In this document: positions 16,612-25,307 of the stretch, one piece after another
How positions within the stretch are numbered: the first letter of the stretch is position 1
Layout: every line of letters starts with the position of its first letter
NCBI GenBank assembly: GCA_014360655.1
Contig: JACIXC010000015.1
Coordinates: forward strand, 1 to 64,000
Direction: 5' to 3'
DNA from: Actinomycetota bacterium
GTDB taxonomy: Bacteria; Actinomycetota; Geothermincolia; Geothermincolales; RBG-13-55-18
DNA length: 64,000 nucleotides
Translations under genes and position numbers: made by a program
The notes under the pieces: generated by a model
Databases searched by the model: none
Seen by the model: only the letters and a program-made list of their open reading frames with translations
Told to the model about the DNA's origin: nothing

Positions 16612-17748
16612 ATGTGCGCTGAAGAAACCGATTTCATCGCCAAGTACGACCTCCTCGGATGCATACAGTGCGGTCGCTGCACGGGAGGTTGTCCCGTCGC
16701 CCTCCGGACGCCCCTGCGGGTGAGGTGCTTCATGTACGACACCCAGAACGAGGAGCGCCTGGAGGAGCTCTCCGAAAAGCCGGAGATATGGGACTGCACC
16801 ACCTGCTACACCTGCGCCGCCCGCTGCCCCAAGGGCCTGGAGCCCCTCGAGGTGCTCATCGGCCTGCGCAGCCTGCAGATCGAGGAGGGCAGGGTCCAGC
16901 CCACGGTGCGCGACGCCCTGGAGTCCATCTTCAAGGACGGGAACCCCTGGGGCTCGCCGCGGGCAAAGCGCATGGACTGGGCCAAGGACCTCGAGGTCAA
17001 GATCCTGGAGCCCGAGGCGGAGGAGACCACCGACGTCCTCCTCTTCATCTGCTGCACCGACGCCTACGACCCGCGGGTGATGAAGGTCGCCCAGGCCCTG
17101 GTGAAGGTGCTGGATGCCGCAGGAGTCGACTTCGGGCTCATCGGCGAGGACGAGAGCTGCTGCGGCAGCGAGGTGCGGCGCCTCGGAGAGGAAGGCCTCT
17201 TCGAGATGTGCGACGAGGAGAACGTGGAGCTCCTCAACTCCTTCAACGTCAACCGCATCGTGGCCATCAGCCCCCACTGCTACAACACCCTGAAGAAGGA
17301 GTATCACGGCCTCAAGCACCCGGTCCTCCATTACACGGAGTTGGTGGCCCAGCTCCTCGAGGACGGGAAGCTCCAGCTCAAAGGGGAGCTATCCAAGGTG
17401 GTCACCTACCACGACCCCTGTTTCCTGGGCAAGCAGAACGACATCTACGACGAGCCGCGCTACATCATCACCCGCATCCCGGGCGTCGATTTCCGCGAGT
17501 TCGACCGCTGCCGGGAGCGCAGCCTGTGCTGCGAGGGGGGCGGCGGCAAGATGTGGGTGGAGAGCGAGTCCAAGGAAGAACGGCTGGCCGAGATAAGGGT
17601 CGCGGACGCCAAGGAGATGGGAGCGGAGGTCATCGCCGTCGCCTGCCCATTCTGCCTCCTCACCCTGGAGGACGCCACCAAGGTGAAGGGCGTGGAGGAG
17701 GAGATGCGGGTGGCGGACATCCTCGAGCTCCTGGCCGAGGCGTTGTAG
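16612..17748 (+). CDS. HdrD-like iron-sulfur protein (HdrC-HdrB fusion type)
   Basis: 378 residues, soluble. Two ferredoxin-type [4Fe-4S] motifs stand at the N terminus (Cys17, 20, 23, 27 and Cys62, 65, 68, 72), like HdrC. Two CCG domains follow, like HdrB: Cys147-148 with Cys183-184 and Cys223, then Cys270 with Cys306-307 and Cys345/348. The second CCG has the full set of ligands for a noncubane cluster. Such HdrD/GlpC-type proteins reduce disulfides or pass electrons from ETF. It is the first gene of the operon with ETF, HdrA and Flx homologues, and can stand in for HdrB plus HdrC, which are otherwise missing. Its electron partner is inferred from context. Confidence 0.85.
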   Translation: MCAEETDFIAKYDLLGCIQCGRCTGGCPVALRTPLRVRCFMYDTQNEERLEELSEKPEIWDCTTCYTCAARCPKGLEPLEVLIGLRSLQIEEGRVQPTVRDALESIFKDGNPWGSPRAKRMDWAKDLEVKILEPEAEETTDVLLFICCTDAYDPRVMKVAQALVKVLDAAGVDFGLIGEDESCCGSEVRRLGEEGLFEMCDEENVELLNSFNVNRIVAISPHCYNTLKKEYHGLKHPVLHYTELVAQLLEDGKLQLKGELSKVVTYHDPCFLGKQNDIYDEPRYIITRIPGVDFREFDRCRERSLCCEGGGGKMWVESESKEERLAEIRVADAKEMGAEVIAVACPFCLLTLEDATKVKGVEEEMRVADILELLAEAL

Positions 17749-17810
17749 ATAGATGTCCGTTTCCCCTGGCCTGCAGGAAGTAGATCAAAGAGGGAAGAGG
17801 TGAAGAGCGT

Positions 17811-18605
17811 ATGAACATGGTGGTATGCGTGAAGAGGGTCCCGGACACCGCGGAGTCCGAGGTCCACATCGATGCCTCCGGAAAGGATATCGAAAAGAGC
17901 CGGCTTTCCTTCGGCATCAACGAGTGCGACAACTACGCCGTGGAGGAGGCCATACAGATCAAGGAGAAGCTCGGGGGCACGGTGACCGTCATCAGCCTGG
18001 GCGGCAAGGAGAGCGACGAGCAGATCCGCATGGCCCTGGCCAAGGGCGGTGACGAGGCCATGCGCCTGGAGGACGACGCCTTCGCGGGCGGCGACGGTTT
18101 CGCCGTGGCCAAGGCGCTGGCGGCGGCCATCAAGGGCCTGGAGTACGACATCGTCTTCACGGGCGCGCTGGCCGACGATGACGGGTATGCCGTGGTGCCC
18201 GCGGCCCTGGGCGAGCTCCTCGGGGTGCCCCACGCCACCTACGTCAAGAAGGTGGAGATACTCGAGGACGGCAAGAAGGCCAAGGTGGGCCGCGAGCTCG
18301 AGGGTGGTCTGCTGGAGGTCCTGGAGATAGAGCTCCCCTGCGTGCTCGGCATCCAGACCGGCATCAACGAGCCCCGCTACGCTTCCTTCAAGGGCATCAA
18401 GCAGGCGGCCAAGAAGGAGATCGCCATAAAGAGCGCCGCCGACCTGGGGCTGGATGCCTCGGAGGTGGGCGAGGCCGGTTCCTGGGCGGTGCTGGAGAAG
18501 TTCACGCCGCCGGTGGTCGGCGAGATGGCCGAGATACTGCAGGGCGATCCGGACGAGACCGCGGCGAAGCTCGCCGCGATCCTGAAGGAGAAGGGGCTGG
18601 TATAG
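17811..18605 (+). CDS. etfB: Electron transfer flavoprotein beta subunit
   Basis: 264 residues. The opening NMVVCVKRVPDTAESEV, the adenine-nucleotide-binding region with GALADDDGYAVVPAALGELLG and CVLGIQTGINEPRYAS are typical of EtfB/FixA. Together with EtfA it accepts electrons from acyl-CoA dehydrogenases or related flavoenzymes. It follows the HdrD-like gene by 62 bases and is directly followed by etfA with no gap, so the subunits are made together. Whether this ETF bifurcates (an extra FAD in the beta subunit) cannot be settled by eye. Confidence 0.93.
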   Translation: MNMVVCVKRVPDTAESEVHIDASGKDIEKSRLSFGINECDNYAVEEAIQIKEKLGGTVTVISLGGKESDEQIRMALAKGGDEAMRLEDDAFAGGDGFAVAKALAAAIKGLEYDIVFTGALADDDGYAVVPAALGELLGVPHATYVKKVEILEDGKKAKVGRELEGGLLEVLEIELPCVLGIQTGINEPRYASFKGIKQAAKKEIAIKSAADLGLDASEVGEAGSWAVLEKFTPPVVGEMAEILQGDPDETAAKLAAILKEKGLV

Positions 18606-19571
18606 ATGAAAGACATCTTCGTTCTCATCGAGCATCGTCGCGGCGAGATGCGGGACGTGTCCATAGAGATGCTCTGCGGCGCCGCGAACCTGGGCGGCAC
18701 GGTGGTCGCCGTGCTCCTGGGCAAGGACGTGGACGCCTTCGCCGAGAAGGTGGCCGGCTACGCCGACAAGGTCCTCTACGTTAACGACGCCATGTTCGAG
18801 AACTACAACGCCGAGGCCTACCAGAAGGCCCTCTCCGCCCTCATCAAGGAGCACGGGCCGGGACTGGTGCTCATCGGCAACACCGGGCAGGGCATCGACC
18901 TCGCGCCGGCCCTGGCGGTGGAGCTGGGCGCTCCCCTGGTGACCGACGTCACCGCGCTGGAGATGGACGGCGACAAGCCGAAGCCCACCCGCCAGTTCTA
19001 CGGCGGCAAGCTGGACGCCCACATGTCCATGAAGGACGCGGATCTTTATATCCTGACCGTGCGCGAGGCCACCTTCCAGGCCGGGGACGCCACGAAGTCG
19101 GGAGAGATCGTCAAGGTGGACAACCCGGTCAAGGAGGAGATCACCTACCGCAGGTTCCTCGAGTACGTTGAGCCCGAGGTGGGCGAGGTGGACATCACCC
19201 AGTCCACCCTCCTGGTGGGCGTGGGCCGCGGCATCCGCGAGGACAAGAACCTGCCCATAGTGGAGGAGCTGGCGCAGGTGCTGGGCGCCGATCTCGCCGC
19301 CTCCCGTGCCGTGGTGGACGCCGGCTGGCTGCCGGCGGACCGCCAGGTGGGCATCTCGGGCAAGACGGTGAAGCCCAAGCTCTACCTGGCCGTGGGCATC
19401 TCCGGGGCTTTCCAGCACGTCACGGGGATGAAGGGCTCGGAGGTCATCGTGGCCATCAACAAGGACCCCGACGCCCCCATCTTCGGCATCGCCGATTACG
19501 GCATCGTGGACGACCTCTTCAAGGTGGTCCCCAAGCTCACGGAAAAGCTCAAGGAGATGAAGGGCGCTTAA
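18606..19571 (+). CDS. etfA: Electron transfer flavoprotein alpha subunit
   Basis: 321 residues. The C-terminal FAD domain is clear: [32 protein letters not shown] and [20 protein letters not shown] are the conserved flavin-binding segments. The N-terminal half is the EtfA alpha/beta domain. The ATG follows the etfB stop immediately. In this operon the likely electron flow is from an acyl-CoA dehydrogenase, not present in the window, to ETF and then to the HdrD-like protein or HdrA. Confidence 0.93.
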   Translation: MKDIFVLIEHRRGEMRDVSIEMLCGAANLGGTVVAVLLGKDVDAFAEKVAGYADKVLYVNDAMFENYNAEAYQKALSALIKEHGPGLVLIGNTGQGIDLAPALAVELGAPLVTDVTALEMDGDKPKPTRQFYGGKLDAHMSMKDADLYILTVREATFQAGDATKSGEIVKVDNPVKEEITYRRFLEYVEPEVGEVDITQSTLLVGVGRGIREDKNLPIVEELAQVLGADLAASRAVVDAGWLPADRQVGISGKTVKPKLYLAVGISGAFQHVTGMKGSEVIVAINKDPDAPIFGIADYGIVDDLFKVVPKLTEKLKEMKGA

Positions 19572-19669
19572 GGGTTGTCATTGAGCCCCGGATCCTCCGG
19601 TGCCCATAATGAGATCAGAGGACCGGTTGTCGTAGATAATGCCGAAGGCACGAGGAGGATGTAAGACAG

Positions 19670-21703
19670 ATGAACGGTAAACCGAAGATCGGAGTCTACG
19701 TCTGCCACTGCGGGACCAACATCGCCGGCGTCGTGGACGTGGAGGAGGTGGTGCGCTTCGCCTCCACCCTCCCGGACGTGGCCGTCGCCCGCAACTACTC
19801 CTACATGTGTTCCGACCCGGGGCAGGCGTTGATCACCGACGACATCGAGAAGCTGGGGTTGAACCGCGTGGTGGTGGCCTCGTGCTCGCCGCGCATGCAC
19901 GAGCCCACCTTCCGCAAGACGCTCCTCTCCGCGGACCTCAACCCCTACTTCCTGGAGATGGCCAACATCCGGGAACAGTGCTCCTGGGTGCACGAGGACC
20001 ACATCGCCGCCACCGAGAAGGCCAAGCGCATCGTGGAGGCGGCGGTGGTCAAGGCCCGCCGGCTGGAGGCGCTGGACGTGAAAGAGGTGGACGTGGAGCC
20101 CTCGTGCCTCGTCATAGGGGCGGGGATAGCAGGCATCCAGGCCGCCCTGGACATCGCCGATGCCGGTTTCAAGGTCTACCTGGTGGAGAAATCACCCTCC
20201 GTGGGCGGCCACATGGCCCAGCTGGACAAGACCTTCCCCACCCTGGACTGCTCGGCCTGCATCCTCACCCCCAAGATGGTGGACGTGGCCAACCACCCCA
20301 ACATCGAGCTCATGACCTATTCCCAGGTGGAGGAGATCTCCGGCTACATCGGCAACTTCGACATCAAGGTGCGCAAGAAGTCCCGCTTCGTGGACATGGA
20401 CAAGTGCACGGGATGCGGCGACTGCGCCGAGGCCTGCCGCATGGCGGGCCGCTTCCCCAACGAGTTCGACGAGGGCATCGGCATGCGGGGGGCTATCTAC
20501 CTCCCCTTCCCCCAGGCGGTTCCCGCCAAGTACACCATCGACAAGGAGAACTGCCTCTTCCTCACCAAGGGGAAGTGCGGGGAGTCCCCCAAGTGCCAGG
20601 AGGCCTGTAAGGCGGGTGCCATCAACTTCGAGCTCGAGGACGAGATAGTGGAGTTCAAGGTGGGCACCATCATCGTGGCCACGGGCTACGACGTCTTCGA
20701 CGCCCGTAAGAAGCCGGAGTACGCGTACGGGGTCTACGACAACGTGCTCACCGCCCTCGAGTTCGAGCGCCTGGTGAACGCCTCCGGGCCCACCGGCGGC
20801 AAGATCGTCATGCTCGAGCGGGGCAAGAAGAAAAAGAAGAAGGAGGGCGAGGAAGCGGAAGCGCCGCGCTCCCCGGAGAGCGTCACCTTCATCCAGTGCG
20901 TGGGCTCGCGCGACAAGAGCGTGGGCAACGAGTACTGCTCCCGCGTCTGCTGCATGTACACCGCGAAGCTCGCCCATCTGGTGAAGGACAAGCTCCCCGA
21001 CTGCGAGGTGACCATCTTCTACATGGACGTGCGCGCCTTCGGCAAGGGCTTCGAGGAGTTCTACGACCGCGTGCGCCGCGAGGGCGTGCGCTACATCCGC
21101 GGCAACCCCTCGGAGATCTACAAGAAGGGCGACAAGCTGGTGGTGCGGGCGGAAGACACGCTGACCGCCACGCCCCTGGAGCACGAGACGGACATGGTGG
21201 TCCTCTCCGTGGGCCTGGTGCCGCGCTCCGACAACCGGGAGATCATCGACCTGCTCAAGCTCTCGCAGTCATCGGACCTCTTCTACCTGGAGGCCCACCC
21301 CAAGCTGCGCCCGGTGGACACAGCCTCCGACGGCATCTACCTGGCGGGCGTCTGCCAGGGGCCCAAGGACATCCCCGACGCCGTGGCCCAGGCCAAGGGC
21401 GCGGCCTCGGCGGCCATGATCCCCATGGCCTCGGGCAAGGTGAAGGTGGAGGCCCAGACCTCGGTGGTGAACGAGGAGACCTGCCGCGGTTGCGGGTTCT
21501 GCGTGCAGGTCTGCCCCTACACCGCCATCGAGCTGGTGGAGATAAACCGCATGGGCTGGCCGGTGAAGGTGGCGCGGGTGAACGAGGCCCTGTGCAAGGG
21601 CTGTGGCGCCTGCGCGGCCGCCTGCCTCTCGGGCTCCATACAGCAGCGTTCGTTCAAGGACCTACAGATACTCCCGCAGATCCAGGCCCTGGGGGTGAAG
21701 TGA
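19670..21703 (+). CDS. hdrA: Heterodisulfide reductase subunit A (HdrA) homologue
   Basis: 677 residues, close to archaeal HdrA. The N-terminal VCHCGTNIAG and CSPRMHEPTF segments are followed by a FAD Rossmann motif VIGAGIAGIQAALDIA (148-163) and LDCSACILTPKM with its conserved Cys. Inserted [4Fe-4S] ligands lie at Cys246, 249, 252, 256 and at Cys295-313. Two C-terminal ferredoxin motifs lie at Cys605, 608, 611, 615 and Cys642, 645, 648, 652. HdrA carries the bifurcating FAD in known Hdr complexes. An unusual Lys/Glu-rich linker at 385-400 contains seven consecutive lysines. It sits between ETF and FlxD genes. HdrB and HdrC are not present as separate genes. Confidence 0.92.
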   Translation: MNGKPKIGVYVCHCGTNIAGVVDVEEVVRFASTLPDVAVARNYSYMCSDPGQALITDDIEKLGLNRVVVASCSPRMHEPTFRKTLLSADLNPYFLEMANIREQCSWVHEDHIAATEKAKRIVEAAVVKARRLEALDVKEVDVEPSCLVIGAGIAGIQAALDIADAGFKVYLVEKSPSVGGHMAQLDKTFPTLDCSACILTPKMVDVANHPNIELMTYSQVEEISGYIGNFDIKVRKKSRFVDMDKCTGCGDCAEACRMAGRFPNEFDEGIGMRGAIYLPFPQAVPAKYTIDKENCLFLTKGKCGESPKCQEACKAGAINFELEDEIVEFKVGTIIVATGYDVFDARKKPEYAYGVYDNVLTALEFERLVNASGPTGGKIVMLERGKKKKKKEGEEAEAPRSPESVTFIQCVGSRDKSVGNEYCSRVCCMYTAKLAHLVKDKLPDCEVTIFYMDVRAFGKGFEEFYDRVRREGVRYIRGNPSEIYKKGDKLVVRAEDTLTATPLEHETDMVVLSVGLVPRSDNREIIDLLKLSQSSDLFYLEAHPKLRPVDTASDGIYLAGVCQGPKDIPDAVAQAKGAASAAMIPMASGKVKVEAQTSVVNEETCRGCGFCVQVCPYTAIELVEINRMGWPVKVARVNEALCKGCGACAAACLSGSIQQRSFKDLQILPQIQALGVK

Positions 21704-21706
21704 GCC

Positions 21707-22144
21707 ATGGCGGAGAAAACCGATTTCGAGCCCAACATAGTAGCCTTCCTCTGCAACTGGTGTTCCTACGCCGGGGCGGACCTGGCCGGGACCTCCCGCA
21801 TACAGTACCCGCCCAACGTGCGCGTCATCCGGGTGATGTGCTCCGGCCGCGTCAACCCGCTTTTCGTGATGAACGCCCTGCAGCAGGGGGCGGACGGGGT
21901 ACTCGTCTCCGGATGCCACCCCGGCGACTGCCACTACATGCAGGGCAACTACTACGCCCGGCGCCGCTTCAACCTCATGCGCAACTTCCTGGAGTACCTG
22001 GGAATAGAGCCCGAGCGGGTGCGCATGAGCTGGGTGTCGGCTTCCGAGGGCGCCAAGTGGAAGGAAGTCATCGAGGAGGTGGTCAACGGCGTCAAGGCCG
22101 TGGGGCCCATGGATAAGTTCCAACGGAGGCAGTTAAATTGGTAG
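21707..22144 (+). CDS. flxD: FlxD/MvhD-type iron-sulfur protein
   Basis: 145 residues. FLCNWCSYAGADLAG, VRVMCSGR and SGCHPGDCHY supply the Cys ligands of the MvhD/FlxD family, which link HdrA to its electron-donating module through an iron-sulfur cluster. The gene begins 3 bases after the hdrA stop and overlaps the next gene, showing tight coupling. In methanogens MvhD bridges a hydrogenase; here the following genes are NAD-linked Flx subunits, so FlxD is the better name. Confidence 0.88.
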   Translation: MAEKTDFEPNIVAFLCNWCSYAGADLAGTSRIQYPPNVRVIRVMCSGRVNPLFVMNALQQGADGVLVSGCHPGDCHYMQGNYYARRRFNLMRNFLEYLGIEPERVRMSWVSASEGAKWKEVIEEVVNGVKAVGPMDKFQRRQLNW

Positions 22145-23121
22145 ATGTAACCAGACTCAGAGAGATAGCCAGGGAGGTCATCTCCCGGGAGGACGTGAGG
22201 CAGCTCATAGGCTATCGCCAGGGTACCTACGGCTTCCGTGCCCGCCCCGCCTTCGTCACCTCCCCCGAGGAGGTCGACCAGCTGATCTTCACGCCCGCCT
22301 GCGTGAATAACCTGGCCACCTACATCACGCTGGAGGAAAAGCTCCCGGTGCCGCGCGGGCAGGAGCCGGACCTACGCAAGGTGGCGGTGATGGTCAAGGG
22401 TTGCGACTCGCGCGCCCTGGTGCAGCAGATGGAGGAGAAGGCCTACGAGCGGGAGCGCATCCTGGTGCTGGGCATTCCCTGCAGCGGCGTGGTGGACATG
22501 GACAAGGTGGAGAAGAGGTTCCCAGGCGTCCTGGCGAAGGGAGAGATCGCCCTGGAAGGGGACAGCTTCATCCTCACCCACGACGGAAAGAAGGAAGAGG
22601 TCGCGAAGGAGGAGCTCCTGGCGGACAAGTGCACGCGCTGCCGTTACCCCACCCCCCTGGTCTATGACCAGCTCCTGGACGAGGAGGTGGCCCGCTTCGC
22701 GGACGACGATTACTCCGACATAGCGGAGCTGGAGAAGCGTTCCGCGGAGGAGAAGTGGGCTTACTGGGAGGAGAAGTTCTCCCGCTGCATCCGTTGCTAC
22801 TCCTGCCGTAACGTCTGTCCCATGTGCTACTGCGAGGACTGCGTGCTGGACCGGCTCAACCCCCAGTGGATGCGCCGCAGCGTGGACGTGAGCGAGAACA
22901 CCGCCTACCACATCGCGCGCGCCTACCACCTGGCCGGACGCTGCATACAGTGCGGCGAATGCCAGCGGGTATGCCCGGTGGAGATCCCCCTCATGGAGCT
23001 CAACCGCAAGTTCTACAAGGACGTGGAGGAGCTCTACGACTACGAGCCGGGAACGAACGCGGAGGCGCCGCCGCTCCTGGCCACCTTCAAGGTCGACGAC
23101 CGCGAGGACTTCATACTGTAA
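22138..23121 (+). CDS. flxC: FlxC-type iron-sulfur electron transfer protein
   Basis: 327 residues. The N-terminal half has VKGCDSRALVQQ and the DVRQLIGYRQG start typical of Flx/FrhB-related proteins. The C-terminal half has CTRCRYPTP, CIRCYSCRNVCPMCYCEDC and CIQCGECQRVCPVEIP, giving at least two [4Fe-4S] clusters. It starts with TTG 22138, supported by CGGAGG 7 bases upstream, and overlaps flxD by 7 bases. The order D-C-B-A after hdrA matches a Flx complex that exchanges electrons between NADH and HdrA in sulfate reducers and fermenters. Confidence 0.8.
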   Translation: MVDVTRLREIAREVISREDVRQLIGYRQGTYGFRARPAFVTSPEEVDQLIFTPACVNNLATYITLEEKLPVPRGQEPDLRKVAVMVKGCDSRALVQQMEEKAYERERILVLGIPCSGVVDMDKVEKRFPGVLAKGEIALEGDSFILTHDGKKEEVAKEELLADKCTRCRYPTPLVYDQLLDEEVARFADDDYSDIAELEKRSAEEKWAYWEEKFSRCIRCYSCRNVCPMCYCEDCVLDRLNPQWMRRSVDVSENTAYHIARAYHLAGRCIQCGECQRVCPVEIPLMELNRKFYKDVEELYDYEPGTNAEAPPLLATFKVDDREDFIL

Positions 23122-23133
23122 AGGGTGAGTGCC

Positions 23134-24159
23134 ATGGCAGTGAAGAAACTGAGCAAGGACAAGGTAAAGGAAGCCCTCCAGGAGCTCACCAAGTTCCGCC
23201 TCATCGCCCCGGCCAGGTCGGACGAGGTGGTGATCTTCAAGCAGATCAGCGACCCGGAAGAGGCTTACCTCGAGTACGGCAACTCCACCGTCCCCCCCAA
23301 GAAGGCCGTCTTCCCGCAGACGGAGACCCTCTTCCGCTTCCTGCGGGGCAGCCCGGAACTCAAGGAGAAGGACGTGGAGGAGGAGGGGACCACGGTCATC
23401 TTCGGCCTCCGTCCCTGTGACGCCCGGGCCATGGCCATCGTGGACCGGCTCTTCAGCTGGGACTTCGACGACCCCTATTACCTCAAGCGCAGGGAGCTCA
23501 CCACCCTGGTGGGCATGGCCTGCGTGGAGCCCCCATCGGTGAACTGTTTCTGCACCTCGCTGGGGGGCAGCCCCTTCGGGAAAGAAGGCCTGGACGTCCT
23601 CCTCACCGACATGGGAGACCATTACCTGGTGCAGCCCTTGACGGAGAAGGGCGAAAACCTCCTGGGGACCCTTTCCGCCCACCTGGAGGACGCTCCCGCC
23701 GGCGACGAGAAGAAGGTGGAGGAGATGGCGGCGGCGGCGGAGGGCAAGATCGCCCGTTCCATCAACACCGAGGGCATCCCGGAGAAGCTGCCCACCCTGT
23801 GGGAGCACGAGCTGTGGAAGAAGGTCTCCGCCGCGTGCCTCGGCTGCGGCATCTGCACCTTCCTCTGCCCCACCTGCCACTGCTTCGACATCCAGGACGA
23901 GGTGGAGGAGACGGGGGAGGGCCGCCGCGCGCGCATGTGGGACTCCTGCATGTTCAGCGAGTACACCCTCCATGCCTCCGGGCACAATCCCCGCCCGACA
24001 CGGCGTGAGAGGACGAGAAACCGCATCAGCCACAAGTACTCCTACTACCCGAAGCGGTTCGAGGTCATCGCCTGCGTGGGCTGCGGGCGCTGCATCAACC
24101 TTTGCCCGGTGAACATCGACATCCTCGAGATCCTGGAACAGGTGGTGGATGCCTCATGA
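23134..24159 (+). CDS. flxB: FlxB-type iron-sulfur protein (AsrA/HydB-like)
   Basis: 341 residues from ATG 23134; a GTG three codons earlier is also possible. The N-terminal 200 residues have FGLRPCDARAMAIVDRLFSWD, the mark of the family that includes the sulfhydrogenase beta subunit and anaerobic sulfite reductase subunit A. Two ferredoxin motifs follow, CLGCGICTFLCPTCHCFD and CVGCGRCINLCPVNID. It passes electrons between the flavin subunit FlxA and FlxC. Its stop overlaps the flxA start as ATGA. Confidence 0.85.
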   Translation: MAVKKLSKDKVKEALQELTKFRLIAPARSDEVVIFKQISDPEEAYLEYGNSTVPPKKAVFPQTETLFRFLRGSPELKEKDVEEEGTTVIFGLRPCDARAMAIVDRLFSWDFDDPYYLKRRELTTLVGMACVEPPSVNCFCTSLGGSPFGKEGLDVLLTDMGDHYLVQPLTEKGENLLGTLSAHLEDAPAGDEKKVEEMAAAAEGKIARSINTEGIPEKLPTLWEHELWKKVSAACLGCGICTFLCPTCHCFDIQDEVEETGEGRRARMWDSCMFSEYTLHASGHNPRPTRRERTRNRISHKYSYYPKRFEVIACVGCGRCINLCPVNIDILEILEQVVDAS

Positions 24160-24995
24160 AGAACCCGTACATACCCTACGAGGTAAAGATACTGGAGGCC
24201 TGGTACGAGACGCCGGGCGACCGCTGCATCAAGACCTTCAAGGTCACCTTCGCCGACGAGAAGGTGTGGGATAACTGGAGCCACCTGCCGGGCCAGTGCG
24301 CCATGGTGGGCATCCCCGGGGTGGGGGAGTCCATGTTCTGCATCTCCTCCTCGCCCACGGAGAAGGGTTACCTCCGCTTCAGCATCATGAAGATGGGCAA
24401 GAACACCACCGCCCTGCACGAGCTGGAGGCGGGGGATTCCTTCTTCGTGCGCGGACCACTGGGGAACAACTTCCCGCTGGAGGAGTGGAAGGGGAAGAAC
24501 ATCATCACCATCGGCGGCGGCATCGGCCAGGCGCCCCTGCGCCCCGTGATCCAGTGGATCCGCGACAACCGCGACGATTTCGGTGAGCTCACCGTCATCT
24601 ACGGCGCGCGTACTTCCGCGGACCACTGCTTCAAGACGGAGTTCGAGGACCTCAACTCGTGCGGGGACGCCTGCTGCCACCTGGCGGTGGACGTGGAGGA
24701 GGAGGGATGGCCCCACTTCGTGGGCTTCGTGCCCACCCTGCTCATGGAGGTCTCTCCCTCCCCGGAGAACGCCATCGCCGTCACCTGCGGGCCACCCATC
24801 ATGATCAAGTTCGTCCTCCAGAACCTGGAGAAGCTGGGCTTCACCCCCGACCAGGTCTACACCACCCTCGAGAACCGCATGAAATGCGGCATCGGGAAAT
24901 GCGGGCGCTGCAACGTGGGCCATCTCTACGTGTGCAAGGACGGCCCGGTCTTCTCCTATTCCCAGCTCAAGGAGATACCCGAGGCCTTCGCTTGA
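24156..24995 (+). CDS. flxA: FlxA-type NAD(P)H-binding flavoprotein (AsrB/HydG/PyrK-like)
   Basis: 279 residues from ATG 24156, overlapping the flxB stop. It has a ferredoxin-NADP-reductase-like FAD domain (HLPGQCAMVGIPG, FFVRGPLGNNFP), a pyridine-nucleotide domain (IITIGGGIGQAPLRPV) and a C-terminal [2Fe-2S] site CGIGKCGRCNVG..VC. This is the subunit through which NADH or NADPH enters the Flx-Hdr complex. It is the last gene of the operon and is followed at once by an intrinsic terminator. NAD versus NADP preference is not evident. Confidence 0.88.
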   Translation: MKNPYIPYEVKILEAWYETPGDRCIKTFKVTFADEKVWDNWSHLPGQCAMVGIPGVGESMFCISSSPTEKGYLRFSIMKMGKNTTALHELEAGDSFFVRGPLGNNFPLEEWKGKNIITIGGGIGQAPLRPVIQWIRDNRDDFGELTVIYGARTSADHCFKTEFEDLNSCGDACCHLAVDVEEEGWPHFVGFVPTLLMEVSPSPENAIAVTCGPPIMIKFVLQNLEKLGFTPDQVYTTLENRMKCGIGKCGRCNVGHLYVCKDGPVFSYSQLKEIPEAFA

Positions 24996-25307
24996 TCGCG
25001 TGACCGGCGCGCGGTCTTTTTTACGTGGTGGGGCGGGGCTCTTGCTCCGCCCCCGGCGTTTCCTCAGGCGCCTTTCGATCGGGTATGTTTGCCGACGGGA
25101 CGGAGTGGTCCCGACCCCTTCAGTGCCTGTAGGGGAGGCGCAGGAGCCGAAGCGGTTGCTCGTGCTAATATCTGGTTACGGATGGAGGAGAGGATAAGCC
25201 CCGCGGTGAAAGGTTTAGCGGGGAATGCGGGCGAAGGTGGGATGGATGGGAAGATGAGAAAGACCGGGAAGAGGGAGAGCTTCAGCAAGGGGCAGGTGGA
25301 GGGATAG
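24996..25307. other. Intergenic region after the Hdr-Flx operon
   Basis: Contains the operon terminator at its left end, then GC-rich sequence with no frame of coding quality. The promoter of the following L,D-transpeptidase gene must be here but I could not identify boxes. Confidence 0.45.
25002..25022 (+). terminator. Intrinsic terminator of the Hdr-Etf-Flx operon
   Basis: GACCG-GCGCG-CGGTC followed by TTTTTT, 7 bases after the flxA stop. Stem 5 bp of mostly GC with a clear U-tract. Confidence 0.75.

Noticed and set aside
17460-19418. 652-residue minus-strand open frame
   Set aside because: Antisense to etfB and etfA, which have clear family motifs; GC-rich codon bias opens long opposite frames.
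22372-24033. 553-residue minus-strand open frame
   Set aside because: Antisense to flxC and flxB with their intact cysteine motifs; no ribosome site or recognisable domain.
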